Assembly: GCA_027310845.1 (NCBI GenBank) | Contig: DAIDAB010000039.1 | Span: 1-13,439 of the forward strand | Reading direction: 5' to 3' | DNA from: a bacterium | GTDB lineage: Archaea; Thermoproteota; Nitrososphaeria; Nitrososphaerales; CADDZS01 | Length of the DNA: 13,439 bases | Shown: piece by piece, positions 7,731-13,439 of the stretch | How the letters are laid out: every line of letters starts with the position of its first letter | Position numbering within the stretch: position 1 is the first letter of the stretch | Notes under the pieces: generated by a model | Seen by the model: only the letters and a program-made list of their open reading frames with translations | Told to the model about the DNA's origin: nothing | Databases searched by the model: none | Program-made: the position numbers and the translations under genes

Positions 7731-8108
7731 TTTAGTACAGAAGATAGAGTCTGTCAAATTATTGGCCGCATGGTTTATGGACAAGATGTCATTCGATAAT
7801 TTGCCGTGTTCTATAGGCATTCCATCATGCAAATCACCATAGACGCAAAAGAAGGCGCTCCTAAAGCCGTTAGCGGCACGTACTGTCGCATTGGTGTCGG
7901 GCACTATTGAAAACCAATCGATTTGCATATCTTCTATATTGTAGAAAAGTTTTCCCGCCGGAAGTAATTGCAATTTAAACCAATGCTTAAACACAGATGC
8001 TGCGAAGAATGTTTGATTCGCTCTAAAAAAGCTTCGAATGATAAAAAATAGTACAAGAAACTGTAGTTTCTGCCATCTCGGTGGAGCGTGAAGGTCTAGA
8101 TTCAGCAT
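7722..8108 (-). CDS. Hypothetical ORF, doubtful
   Basis: This 128-codon frame is the only sizeable one between guaB and the coiled-coil gene. It starts with ATG six bases after the triple stop (TAA-TAG-TAA) of that gene. I recognise no family. The sequence has an aromatic, hydrophobic N-terminal third (residues 16-45, many Phe) and an unremarkable remainder, with no convincing motif or clear membrane helix. A 16-base inverted repeat (8056-8071) lies within it, as does the putative guaB promoter at its end. It could be a real accessory gene read from the folP operon or simply an intergenic frame. I lean towards non-coding. Confidence 0.25.
   Translation of the reverse strand: MLNLDLHAPPRWQKLQFLVLFFIIRSFFRANQTFFAASVFKHWFKLQLLPAGKLFYNIEDMQIDWFSIVPDTNATVRAANGFRSAFFCVYGDLHDGMPIEHGKLSNDILSINHAANNLTDSIFCTKPL
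8056..8071. repeat. Short inverted repeat (7-base arms, 2-base spacer)
   Basis: AGAAACT-GT-AGTTTCT reads as two perfect 7-base inverted arms. It lies about 45 bases downstream of the coiled-coil gene in its direction of transcription. It could be an operator-like site or a chance palindrome; nothing further supports a role. Confidence 0.3.
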
Positions 8109-8114
8109 TTACTA

Positions 8115-8783
8115 TTATTTTTCGAGCATTCGGGTGAAAGCCCAGGTAGATGTGCTCAAGATCTCGTTTAGTCTAGATTTGTCCCGGTAGTTTGTCACTG
8201 TGATCTCTGTAATGAAGCCATCAATTTCCCTCACGTTGTACTGAAGCACTTCTGTTGCTGAGAGGTTGCCGGATTTGGATGCATCGATATCTTTCGATTG
8301 GTAGCCCTTCAAGATTCTGTTTACAAAAAATGATTGGAACGGAGAAATGTTTCCTGAGAGTTTGATTTGTGGAGCCGGTGTTATCACGATCTTTTCAGTC
8401 CCAATTGTGGCCTTTGCCAGAAGTTCCCCATCTTTTGTCCTTCTCAGTTCTCTTGTTTCAAGCGAAATGGAAGTCTTTGGATTCATCTGCGCAATTTCTT
8501 CGGGAATCTGACGCTTCGCCTGAGAGTTTGAAGCAATCGTACCAGCTACATTAGCAGAAGTTCGAGCTTCTCGTATAGCCGGCGTACCGCGCAACTCCTT
8601 CGCGCTCACGAAGCTCTTGCGCCTTAGTGTGCTATCCACTAGCATTAGCATGTCTCTGAGCCTCGACACCTCTTGTTCGAGTTCTGAAATCTTCTCCTCG
8701 ATCCATTCTCTCATTTCGGCGGCTCGCTTTACCTCGTCATCTTGTGAGAGGGTGTCATCTTCCTTCATGGGAATCGAGCTCAT
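8115..8783 (-). CDS. Conserved-type coiled-coil protein cotranscribed with folP
   Basis: A 222-residue soluble protein of unknown function. After an acidic N-terminus, residues 24-57 form a clear coiled coil (MREWIEEKISELEQEVSRL and following) and end in a basic RRKSF segment. Residues 58-115 are low in structure (Ser, Ala, Thr, Gln). A C-terminal alpha/beta domain follows from about 120 to 222, with FQSFFVNRILKGYQ, YNVREIDGFITEITVTNY and a final ILSTSTWAFTRML helix. The ATG overlaps the folP stop by four bases (ATGA), so the two genes are translationally coupled. I recall similar coiled-coil proteins in thaumarchaeal genomes but cannot name a function. The stop is a triple TAA-TAG-TAA. The composition and helix pattern leave little doubt that it is a real gene. 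Confidence 0.8.
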   Translation of the reverse strand: MSSIPMKEDDTLSQDDEVKRAAEMREWIEEKISELEQEVSRLRDMLMLVDSTLRRKSFVSAKELRGTPAIREARTSANVAGTIASNSQAKRQIPEEIAQMNPKTSISLETRELRRTKDGELLAKATIGTEKIVITPAPQIKLSGNISPFQSFFVNRILKGYQSKDIDASKSGNLSATEVLQYNVREIDGFITEITVTNYRDKSRLNEILSTSTWAFTRMLEK

Positions 8784-9700
8784 GGTTCGCTCTCCCTCAA
8801 ATTGCGGATTAAACGCTTTTGGCGCGATAGAATCTTGTCCGCGACCTTGACAGCATATGCTGTTTCTTGGACATCATGCGTCCTGATTATGTGGGAACCG
8901 TTGTAGACTGCGATTGCAGTCGCTGCCAGAGAACCACTAATTCTTTTTTCTGGCGGCAGATTACCTCCTATAGTTCCGATGAACTTCTTTCTGGAAACAC
9001 CCACACACAGAGGTAAACCCAAAGGTCTGAAAGCCCTGAGACCCGCAAGCACTGTACAATTCCAATCCACGTTGGAAATCTTGCTGTCCGAAAAGAAACC
9101 TATTCCTGGATCTATGCTCAACTTATTCCGCTGCACTCCACATTTTGCTGCAAAATTCACCGATTTTTGGAGAGCATATCTCACTCTTTCTATCGGGGTT
9201 CCTATCCGTTGCCTCGTTTCGTGGGCGCTAACAATGAGGGAGCATTCAGCATTTGCAACCATCCGAGCCAGCAGGATACCATCCCTTTGGGTAAGTCCAT
9301 AGACATCGTTCAGTACGCGTGCACCTTCAGAGATGCCGGCCTTGGCGGGTTCTGCTCTGGTAGTGTCCACAGATATCGGAATATCAAGCTTCTTTTGCAT
9401 CGCTCCAACTGCTTCCTTGATGAGCCTAGCTTCGACATGCTGCGGAATATCGTACTTCCTGTAAGGGGCTGTTGAGCGCGCCCCAACATAAATGAGGTCC
9501 GCACCGTCTCGTTGCATTTCGAGTGCAGTCTGAGTTATCTGTTCCAATCCCAGTCTCACAGAGCCCGTGTAGAATGAATTCTTGGTGAGATTAATTACAC
9601 CCATTACCCTGATTGGATATGCATCTCCTACGTTGATGCCCGCGAGAGATCCGGATATTTTCGAGCTATTAGACAACCCGTCTCGCCGTACGTGATCCAT
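8780..9700 (-). CDS. folP: Dihydropteroate synthase family (folate/methanopterin synthesis)
   Basis: DHPS joins 6-hydroxymethyl-dihydropterin diphosphate to para-aminobenzoate; archaeal members may use a ribosylated aminobenzoate in methanopterin assembly. The TIM-barrel motifs are present: MGVINLTKNSFYTGS (33-47; usual MGILNVTPDSFSDGG), GARSTAPY (73-80), SVDTTR (110-115), ND (131-132), SIDPGIGF (195-202), GVSRKKFIG (234-242) and RTHDV (273-277). Asp and Thr of the first loop are altered (TKNSF for TPDSF), as in divergent archaeal members, so the exact aromatic substrate is unsure. The start at ATG 9700 gives 306 residues; TTG 9676 is possible and would leave a domain start closer to the barrel. 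The gene overlaps the coiled-coil gene and is divergent from mptE, which makes its substrate. Confidence 0.88.
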   Translation of the reverse strand: MDHVRRDGLSNSSKISGSLAGINVGDAYPIRVMGVINLTKNSFYTGSVRLGLEQITQTALEMQRDGADLIYVGARSTAPYRKYDIPQHVEARLIKEAVGAMQKKLDIPISVDTTRAEPAKAGISEGARVLNDVYGLTQRDGILLARMVANAECSLIVSAHETRQRIGTPIERVRYALQKSVNFAAKCGVQRNKLSIDPGIGFFSDSKISNVDWNCTVLAGLRAFRPLGLPLCVGVSRKKFIGTIGGNLPPEKRISGSLAATAIAVYNGSHIIRTHDVQETAYAVKVADKILSRQKRLIRNLRESEP

Positions 9701-9707
9701 GCCAATT

Positions 9708-9715
9708 GATATATG
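9708..9715. promoter_or_regulatory. Near-symmetric TATA element between folP and mptE
   Basis: GATATATG is the only clear TATA-like element between the divergent genes. On the plus strand it would place the transcription start about 27-30 bases downstream, at 9739-9742, right on the TTG at 9742, which suggests a leaderless mptE mRNA. On the minus strand it is only about 12 bases from ATG 9700, too close for that start, but could serve a folP start at TTG 9676. Confidence 0.4.
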
Positions 9716-9741
9716 GATGTCTTATCACAAGACGCAAAAAC

Positions 9742-10545
9742 TTGGATTTTCCACTTGGGCTAGAATGGTATGATGCATTCTACGATGAGCTTCAAACCAG
9801 ATTGGGCTATTCACACAAGCGGGATCTGGAGTCAAGGGATGAACTTTCCCGTCTCCTCAAGATAAAGAATCCAATTCAGCTCTTCGATGAAAAGCTTCGC
9901 TATCGATTTGAGAAGAAGGTTGTGTTTCTGTGCGGTGCAGGACCCTCCCTCACAGAAGACATCAAAAACTTGTACCCTTTGATGCGGAAAGCACAGTATC
10001 CTGTGATTGCGGCAGATGGAGCTGCCGACGCTCTGACGCAAGCCAAGATTTTTCCGCCTGTGATTGTGTCTGATCTCGATAGCGCCTCCGAGGAAATGCT
10101 CATCACTCAAAGCGAAGAGAGAGCTCTATTCGTACATGCGCACGGAGACAATATCCTGTTGCTAAAGAAGCTCGTCCCCAAACTTGGTAGAAGACTCTCC
10201 GGAACGACTCAGGTTGAATCTACAACAAACGTGGTGAACGTAGGCGGGCTCACAGACGGTGATCGATCATGTTTTCTCGTTTCTGTATTTTCTCCGCAAG
10301 CAATTGTCCTAGCAGGGATGGACTTTGGTAAAGTAGAAGGCGAGTATTCGAAGGCACGACACAATTCAGGCAATGTCTTTCCGAAAAATCAAAGACATCT
10401 CAAGCTTAATATCGGTCGGAGGTCACTCGAATTCTTGATTAAAAGGAAACCAAAAATCAGATTTCTAAACGTCACTGCATTTGGAGGGGAAATCACAGGG
10501 GCGAAAAAGATAAGCCATGAAGAGCTAATTAGAGAGCTTTCTTGA
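9742..10545 (+). CDS. mptE: 6-hydroxymethyl-7,8-dihydropterin pyrophosphokinase, MptE type
   Basis: MptE (DUF115 family) transfers pyrophosphate from ATP to 6-hydroxymethyl-7,8-dihydropterin, replacing bacterial FolK in archaea; its product is the substrate of the divergent FolP. With the start used here, motifs are CGAGPSL (64-70), AADGAAD (about 90), VSDLD (109-113), HAHGDN (132-137), TDGDR (171-175) and GMDFG (192-196), all typical of the family. Two TTG starts are possible. The one at 9706 adds 12 residues but leaves only five bases to folP and lies on the TATA-like element. The one at 9742 begins directly before the conserved LEWYDAFYDEL helix and sits where a leaderless mRNA would start, so I prefer it (267 residues). 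The 3' end overlaps the dehydrogenase gene by 17 bases tail to tail. Confidence 0.9.
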   Translation: MDFPLGLEWYDAFYDELQTRLGYSHKRDLESRDELSRLLKIKNPIQLFDEKLRYRFEKKVVFLCGAGPSLTEDIKNLYPLMRKAQYPVIAADGAADALTQAKIFPPVIVSDLDSASEEMLITQSEERALFVHAHGDNILLLKKLVPKLGRRLSGTTQVESTTNVVNVGGLTDGDRSCFLVSVFSPQAIVLAGMDFGKVEGEYSKARHNSGNVFPKNQRHLKLNIGRRSLEFLIKRKPKIRFLNVTAFGGEITGAKKISHEELIRELS

Positions 10546-11554
10546 CGCGTCTAGCAATCTCCACTGCCATTTCTGAAGTTTTCGCAGCACCTCCAAGATC
10601 ATAGGTAGTTACTTTTCCCTCCTCTATGACTTCGGTGGTGGCTCTGAAGACTGCTTGGGATCTTTCCTTCTCTCCGATATAATCCAGCATCCACGCTCCT
10701 GAAAGGATTGTCGCTGTTGGGTCGACCTTGTCCTGCCTTTTGTACTTGGGGCTACTGCCATGCGCAGGTTCAAACATCGCATACTTGTCGCCGAAGTTAG
10801 CCGAATAGACTGCTCCAATGCTACCAATGAGTGCTGAAGCTTCTTCTGAGAGGATGTCCATGAACAAGTTGGTGCTCAGAATAACGTGCTGATTGAATAA
10901 TTGTGGATTCTTGATCAACTGCTGAGCAAAGTTGTCAACAAAAGCTTCCTTTAGTTCCACCTTCGGATGTTTCTTTGCCACACTATGAACTGCTTCCATG
11001 AATAGTCCGTCTGTCTCCTTCAAGATGTTCCCTTTGTTTATTGCGAGGACTGCTGTCCAATTCCTGCGCTCCGCTTCTTGAAATGAAAATTCGGAGACTT
11101 TTTCACTTGCCGAACGCGTAATCTTCCTGATACCTATGGCCACATCATTGGAGAGCCTGTGTTCCAGTCCACCATACATTCCTTCTGTTGCTTCCCTGAC
11201 ACACACAAAATCCACTTCACCCAGAGGAGAAACATGCCCTTTGAAGGTGTGGACTGGCCTGACATTTGCATACAAGTTGTATCTCTGCCTTATGCTGACC
11301 GCAACACTTCGAGGGGAGCCCGGTGTCCAGGGAGTTGTTGTAGGCCCCTTGAAACAGGCATCCGCTTGGTCAAGCATGTGCCAAGTCTCTTCGGGAACTA
11401 GAGTTGGTCCGCCATGCTTTTCCCACCATTCTAGCCCTGCGTCACATTGAACAAACTCGCTATCTGTTCCAGTAGCTCTAAGGACAGTTAACATTGCTTC
11501 GACAAGTTCAGGACCTGTTCCATCGCCTCGGATAAGTGCAATTTTCTTTGCCAT
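10529..11554 (-). CDS. Isocitrate dehydrogenase family (beta-decarboxylating), probably NADP-type
   Basis: This 341-residue enzyme belongs to the isocitrate/isopropylmalate dehydrogenase family. Motifs: IRGDGTGPE (8-16), the substrate loop RSVAVSIRQRYNLYANVRP (82-100), EATEGMYGGLEH (121-132), INKGNILKETDG (172-183), VDN (206-208), NLFMDILSEEAS (229-240) and FEPAHGSSPKY (261-271). The segment PKYKRQDKVDPT matches the PKYAGQDKVNP of E. coli NADP-isocitrate dehydrogenase, whose Lys and Tyr bind the NADP phosphate; NAD enzymes have Asp there. TEGMYGGLEH also favours isocitrate over isopropylmalate. The last metal-site Asp (DILSDEAS in relatives) is Glu237. The open frame extends upstream to 11653, but those 33 codons look non-coding; ATG 11554 gives the family N-terminus. 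It converges on mptE. Isopropylmalate, homoisocitrate or tartrate activity cannot be excluded. Confidence 0.85.
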   Translation of the reverse strand: MAKKIALIRGDGTGPELVEAMLTVLRATGTDSEFVQCDAGLEWWEKHGGPTLVPEETWHMLDQADACFKGPTTTPWTPGSPRSVAVSIRQRYNLYANVRPVHTFKGHVSPLGEVDFVCVREATEGMYGGLEHRLSNDVAIGIRKITRSASEKVSEFSFQEAERRNWTAVLAINKGNILKETDGLFMEAVHSVAKKHPKVELKEAFVDNFAQQLIKNPQLFNQHVILSTNLFMDILSEEASALIGSIGAVYSANFGDKYAMFEPAHGSSPKYKRQDKVDPTATILSGAWMLDYIGEKERSQAVFRATTEVIEEGKVTTYDLGGAAKTSEMAVEIARRVKKAL

Positions 11555-11651
11555 GCAATTCCAAGTCCAGTTAGTTCGGGTAACGCCCTCTCCGTATGTG
11601 TACAAAATGACAAAGATAGGGTAGATTAGGCTTTTCGTGAGGTAGTGATCC

Positions 11652-11669
11652 AATCTATCAAAATAGATT
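11652..11669. repeat. Perfect hairpin, 7-base arms, 4-base loop
   Basis: AATCTAT-CAAA-ATAGATT forms a perfect short stem followed by four T on the plus strand. It lies about 100 bases before the start of the dehydrogenase gene on the opposite strand and 23 bases from the next hairpin. Confidence 0.4.
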
Positions 11670-11691
11670 TTGAGATCTCATGAAAATCAGT

Positions 11692-11714
11692 GGATATTGA
11701 CATAAGCAATATCC
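11692..11714. repeat. Perfect hairpin, 8-base arms, 7-base loop
   Basis: GGATATTG and CAATATCC are exact reverse complements separated by ACATAAG. Together with the neighbouring hairpin at 11652-11669 this makes a compact structured element in otherwise featureless AT-rich DNA. Confidence 0.45.
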
Positions 11715-12058
11715 TCAAGTATTGTATACGAGATGCTATGTGCTTCATTTGCTGATCATTGAATATTTTCTTCTTTCTTTGTTGATAGTTATCTCCTTGA
11801 GGACGATCGCACTTGCAAGGACGTGAAATAGCGAGCAATGTGCCACAACCCGGTATTGACTGTCCGGTTCTTTTTCATAGCTCTGTTATGTGCGGCGATG
11901 CCAAATTGCCTTAATAGATCAATATTTGAAACCAAATTTGAGTTGCAAAACAATAATTCCAACCAAACTTATTCTATACGGACATCATGTATTGCTTCAA
12001 TTGATTCAATTGGAGAATTCTAGTTTTCTCTTGTTTTCATACATGAATTGTATTAGCT

Positions 12059-12091
12059 CTCCAAAGCCATTGCTTCACTCCAAAGCCATTG
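12059..12091. repeat. 14-base direct repeat, two copies 19 bases apart
   Basis: CTCCAAAGCCATTG occurs at 12059-12072 and again at 12078-12091, with five bases between. The copies are identical and the flanks differ. There are only two copies, so this is not a CRISPR array; it may be a small duplication or a protein-binding site. Confidence 0.5.
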
Positions 12092-12123
12092 TTGGCACTT
12101 CTTATTCGATTCCCCCTTGAATT

Positions 12124-12147
12124 AAGCCTTTACCTTTGGCTTTTTTT
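12124..12147 (+). terminator. Small stem followed by T7 tract
   Basis: AAGCC and GGCTT can pair around a nine-base loop and lead into seven T (12141-12147). Archaeal transcription often ends at T tracts, so this could be a terminator, but no supported plus-strand gene precedes it. The stem is only five base pairs. Confidence 0.25.
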
Positions 12148-12353
12148 GAAAAACACAAAGAACGATTGTTCTGTAAGAGCTGTGTTGGAATCTCCTTTCC
12201 TCTCTTGATTGACAGCATATCGAAGAACATTCATCCATTCATGAGCGTAATTGAAGAATTTCTTCTTGCAACAACCCCCGCGACATCTTGCAGAGCGCGC
12301 CCGAATCTGTAGTTGGTAAACCCAGAGAAACAGCATAATTTTCGAAGAGTCTC

Positions 12354-12650
12354 TTAGCTCAGGACTACAAAATTCTTTGACAGTTCCTGTGTGTTGATTA
12401 CGAAGATCTCAAGTTTATCGACTCTAGCAAGTCTTGGGCCCGTCTTGCATCAATCTGTCACTCTCTGAAGATCTTCCTGTCTCCCTTGAACAACCACTTC
12501 AACCGTTCCATCGGCAACATTTCTTGTCCACACCGTGACGCTCAAAGAATCCGCGATGACTTTCAAGTTGGATCTGAAGAATACGCCTTGTACCTTCCCA
12601 AAAATGACAATCCTTAGGTTCTTTTGAGCTCCTTCCTCTTTCTCAGACAT
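12354..12650 (-). pseudogene. acyP: Acylphosphatase interrupted by TGA at a conserved Trp position
   Basis: Acylphosphatase hydrolyses acyl phosphates; it is a small cytosolic ferredoxin-like fold of about 90 residues. From ATG 12650 the frame shows IFGKVQGVFFRSN with the catalytic Arg26 and WTRNVADGTVEVVVQG with the catalytic Asn44. A TGA at 12450-12452 ends it after 66 codons. The same frame then continues as CKTGPRLARVDKLEI and on to TAA at 12354-12356, which is the normal C-terminus (compare WAHQGPPLARVTRVEV in Pyrococcus). The TGA sits exactly where homologues have Trp, one transition from TGG. The truncated product would lack a helix end and the last core strand and would probably not fold. 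The full frame is 98 codons plus stop, the family length. Nonsense mutation, sequence error or readthrough are possible; TGA is a normal stop for folP, mptE and the PfkB gene here. Confidence 0.75.
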
Positions 12651-12684
12651 CCTTGAGCTTCAATAGATTCTTTGGTCAAGAAGG

Positions 12685-12692
12685 CATAAATC
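12685..12692 (-). promoter_or_regulatory. Possible TATA box of the acylphosphatase gene
   Basis: GATTTATG on the minus strand lies about 38 bases before ATG 12650, which would give a leader of roughly ten bases. The match to an archaeal TATA box is moderate. Confidence 0.35.
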
Positions 12693-12742
12693 CTAATCTG
12701 CTTGATTCTGCACATTCGCCCCTAGGCCTGTTGTGACTTTCA

Positions 12743-13087
12743 ATGTCTCTTGAGGAACTCGAAGAAGTACATGTGCAGTCCCTAACAGGACTCGGCGCAT
12801 CTTACAGAATGAGTGGATTCTTTAGTCTCAGATCGGACGGAAAGTTGGTTAAGGTGAATTTCAAGGGCGTTGCTTTTGGTGGCCATTATGGCGGCCACAA
12901 CGTAAGCGTTGAGATTTCGCCTCGCGCAAAGCAGAAAATAATGACGCTCAAGAGGTTTCAAAACGAAAAAGCGATCGAGTAGATTCTGACAGAAGTCCAA
13001 CGCCGCCTTCTCAACGGCGAGATGGTGGTTGAATTCCAGAAGCTCAAGCCTGAGGGGGCTGATCCTTTTACGAACTTAACGCCGTGA
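12743..13087 (+). pseudogene. Small unknown protein interrupted by in-frame TAG
   Basis: From ATG 12743 a 79-codon frame encodes a soluble protein of unknown family. It has an acidic start (MSLEELEEVHVQ), a beta-rich middle with a Gly/His run FGGHYGGH (residues 46-53) and a basic helix ending in QNEKAIE. TAG at 12980-12982 stops it. The same frame goes on with ILTEVQRRLLNGEMVVEFQ and about 15 more residues, and ends with TGA at 13085-13087. The continuation has the pattern of an amphipathic helix plus a strand and joins smoothly to the helix before the stop, and no ATG, GTG or TTG lies near its beginning. I therefore read it as one 114-position gene carrying a nonsense codon. The first part alone may still be made. 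It is divergent from the acylphosphatase gene. No function can be assigned. Confidence 0.5.
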
Positions 13088-13103
13088 GTTTCAGATTGTT
13101 TGG

Positions 13104-13310
13104 TTAAGGAAACCCTTCACCCAGTACCAGGCTTCCCTTACCTGTTTCGTAAAAGATTGTCAGCTTGGTTTCATCGTCAAACCCAAGTACAAAATAGTTG
13201 TCGGCGCCCTGCTTATCGTACTCAAATTTTGTAATCGTGCGGTTTGAGAGTCTGGAGGAGAGATCTTTCACCTGCTTTTCGTCCAAGTTGTCGGAGAACC
13301 TATAAATCAT
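13104..13310 (-). CDS. Small protein of unknown function, 68 residues
   Basis: The protein begins MIYRFSDNLDEKQVKDL, a short strand and an acidic helix, and continues with alternating strands (KFEYDK, NYFVLGFDD, TKLTIFYE, GSLVLGEGFP). It looks like a compact alpha/beta domain. I recognise no family and see no membrane segment. The frame is open further upstream to TTG 13382, but a strong TATA box lies about 24 bases before ATG 13310, so the mRNA would begin at the ATG itself (leaderless) and the upstream codons would not be transcribed. It ends with TAA, 17 bases from the end of the convergent interrupted gene. Confidence 0.65.
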   Translation of the reverse strand: MIYRFSDNLDEKQVKDLSSRLSNRTITKFEYDKQGADNYFVLGFDDETKLTIFYETGKGSLVLGEGFP

Positions 13311-13329
13311 GAACTCCAAATAAGCAAAA

Positions 13330-13337
13330 ATATATAA
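13330..13337 (-). promoter_or_regulatory. Strong archaeal TATA box for the 68-residue protein
   Basis: TTATATAT within a T-rich block (13326-13341) is centred about 24 bases before ATG 13310 on the minus strand. This is the standard distance from an archaeal TATA box to the transcription start, so the transcript is predicted to be leaderless. It is the clearest promoter in the window. Confidence 0.7.
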
Positions 13338-13439
13338 AAAAGGTTCTCGCTCGCCGCAATAGTTATAAGTAAGCAATGGCAATCGCCTTCGTCTTTACTT
13401 AAAAAATCTTCTGGCGTGATTTTCATGAGCATAGAGAAT

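Larger units (their letters stand above)
11555..12353. other. AT-rich gene-poor stretch
   Basis: About 800 bases without a gene I can support. The open frames here are 60-76 codons, lack family motifs and have unbalanced composition. The stretch is more AT-rich than the genes around it. It holds two close perfect hairpins, a 14-base direct repeat, a tandem 9-base repeat (11996-12013) and a T-tract after a small stem. It may be the remains of decayed genes, a regulatory region of the dehydrogenase gene, or the site of an unannotated small RNA. Confidence 0.5.

Noticed and set aside
12059..12091. Direct repeats considered as a CRISPR remnant
   Set aside because: Only two 14-base copies with a 5-base spacer and no cas genes.
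11838..12120. Two overlapping plus-strand frames (61 and 76 codons), one with a hydrophobic start
   Set aside because: Low-complexity AT-rich translations without motifs or a promoter; likely chance frames.
12130..12336. Minus-strand frame of 68 codons with a Cys-rich CRGGCC segment
   Set aside because: The cysteine and histidine spacing fits no zinc-finger pattern and the flanks look non-coding.
12450..12452. TGA as selenocysteine codon in the acylphosphatase
   Set aside because: The position is Trp in homologues, not Cys, and no selenoprotein-like redox site or evident SECIS element is seen nearby.
13307..13432. Minus-strand frame near the right edge beginning MLMKITPEDFL and ending in an ATGA overlap with the 68-residue gene
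   Set aside because: It spans the strong TATA box, and its second half is a hydrophobic translation of that AT-rich promoter; the leaderless promoter explains the region better.

Overview
The window looks like a chromosomal segment of an archaeon of the TACK group, most likely in or near the Thaumarchaeota/Nitrososphaeria or Bathyarchaeia. The main reasons are an MptE-type pterin pyrophosphokinase beside an archaeal-style dihydropteroate synthase, a PRC-barrel/zinc-ribbon gene, TATA boxes spaced for leaderless mRNAs, frequent TTG/GTG starts and the mix of gene families. No rRNA, tRNA, CRISPR array, insertion sequence or phage gene was found.

Layout. The left edge (1-130, minus) carries a short reading frame with a ureohydrolase-like GGDHS motif, cut by the window edge. 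A plus-strand cluster follows at 323-2988: a stand-alone C-terminal domain of the nickel inserter LarC, LarE (sulfur transferase of the nickel-pincer nucleotide pathway), and a divergent PLP enzyme of the serine hydroxymethyltransferase family. At 2996-3449 (minus) is a broken PRC-barrel plus zinc-ribbon gene. A PfkB-family kinase (3576-4664, plus) converges on a guaB-guaA operon (7673 to 4658, minus), which makes GMP from IMP. Upstream of guaB lies a weak ORF, then an operon of folP and a coiled-coil protein (9700 to 8115, minus). It is divergent from mptE (9742-10545, plus); MptE and FolP would catalyse consecutive steps of folate/methanopterin assembly. An isocitrate-dehydrogenase-family gene (11554 to 10529, minus) converges on mptE.

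The right end (11555-13439) is AT-rich and gene-poor. It holds small hairpins and repeats, an acylphosphatase gene interrupted by TGA exactly where homologues have Trp, a small unknown gene interrupted by TAG with coding-like sequence continuing in frame, and an intact 68-residue unknown protein with a textbook TATA box.

Most notable: three small genes are each interrupted by an in-frame stop, and one also by a one-base frameshift, while the recognisable sequence resumes in the same frame beyond the stop. All large metabolic genes are intact and use TAA, TAG and TGA as ordinary stops. Gene decay, local sequence error or selective recoding are all possible; decay or error fits best. Also of interest are the stand-alone LarC2-like protein and the SHMT-like enzyme that lacks the catalytic glutamate and sits directly behind larE.
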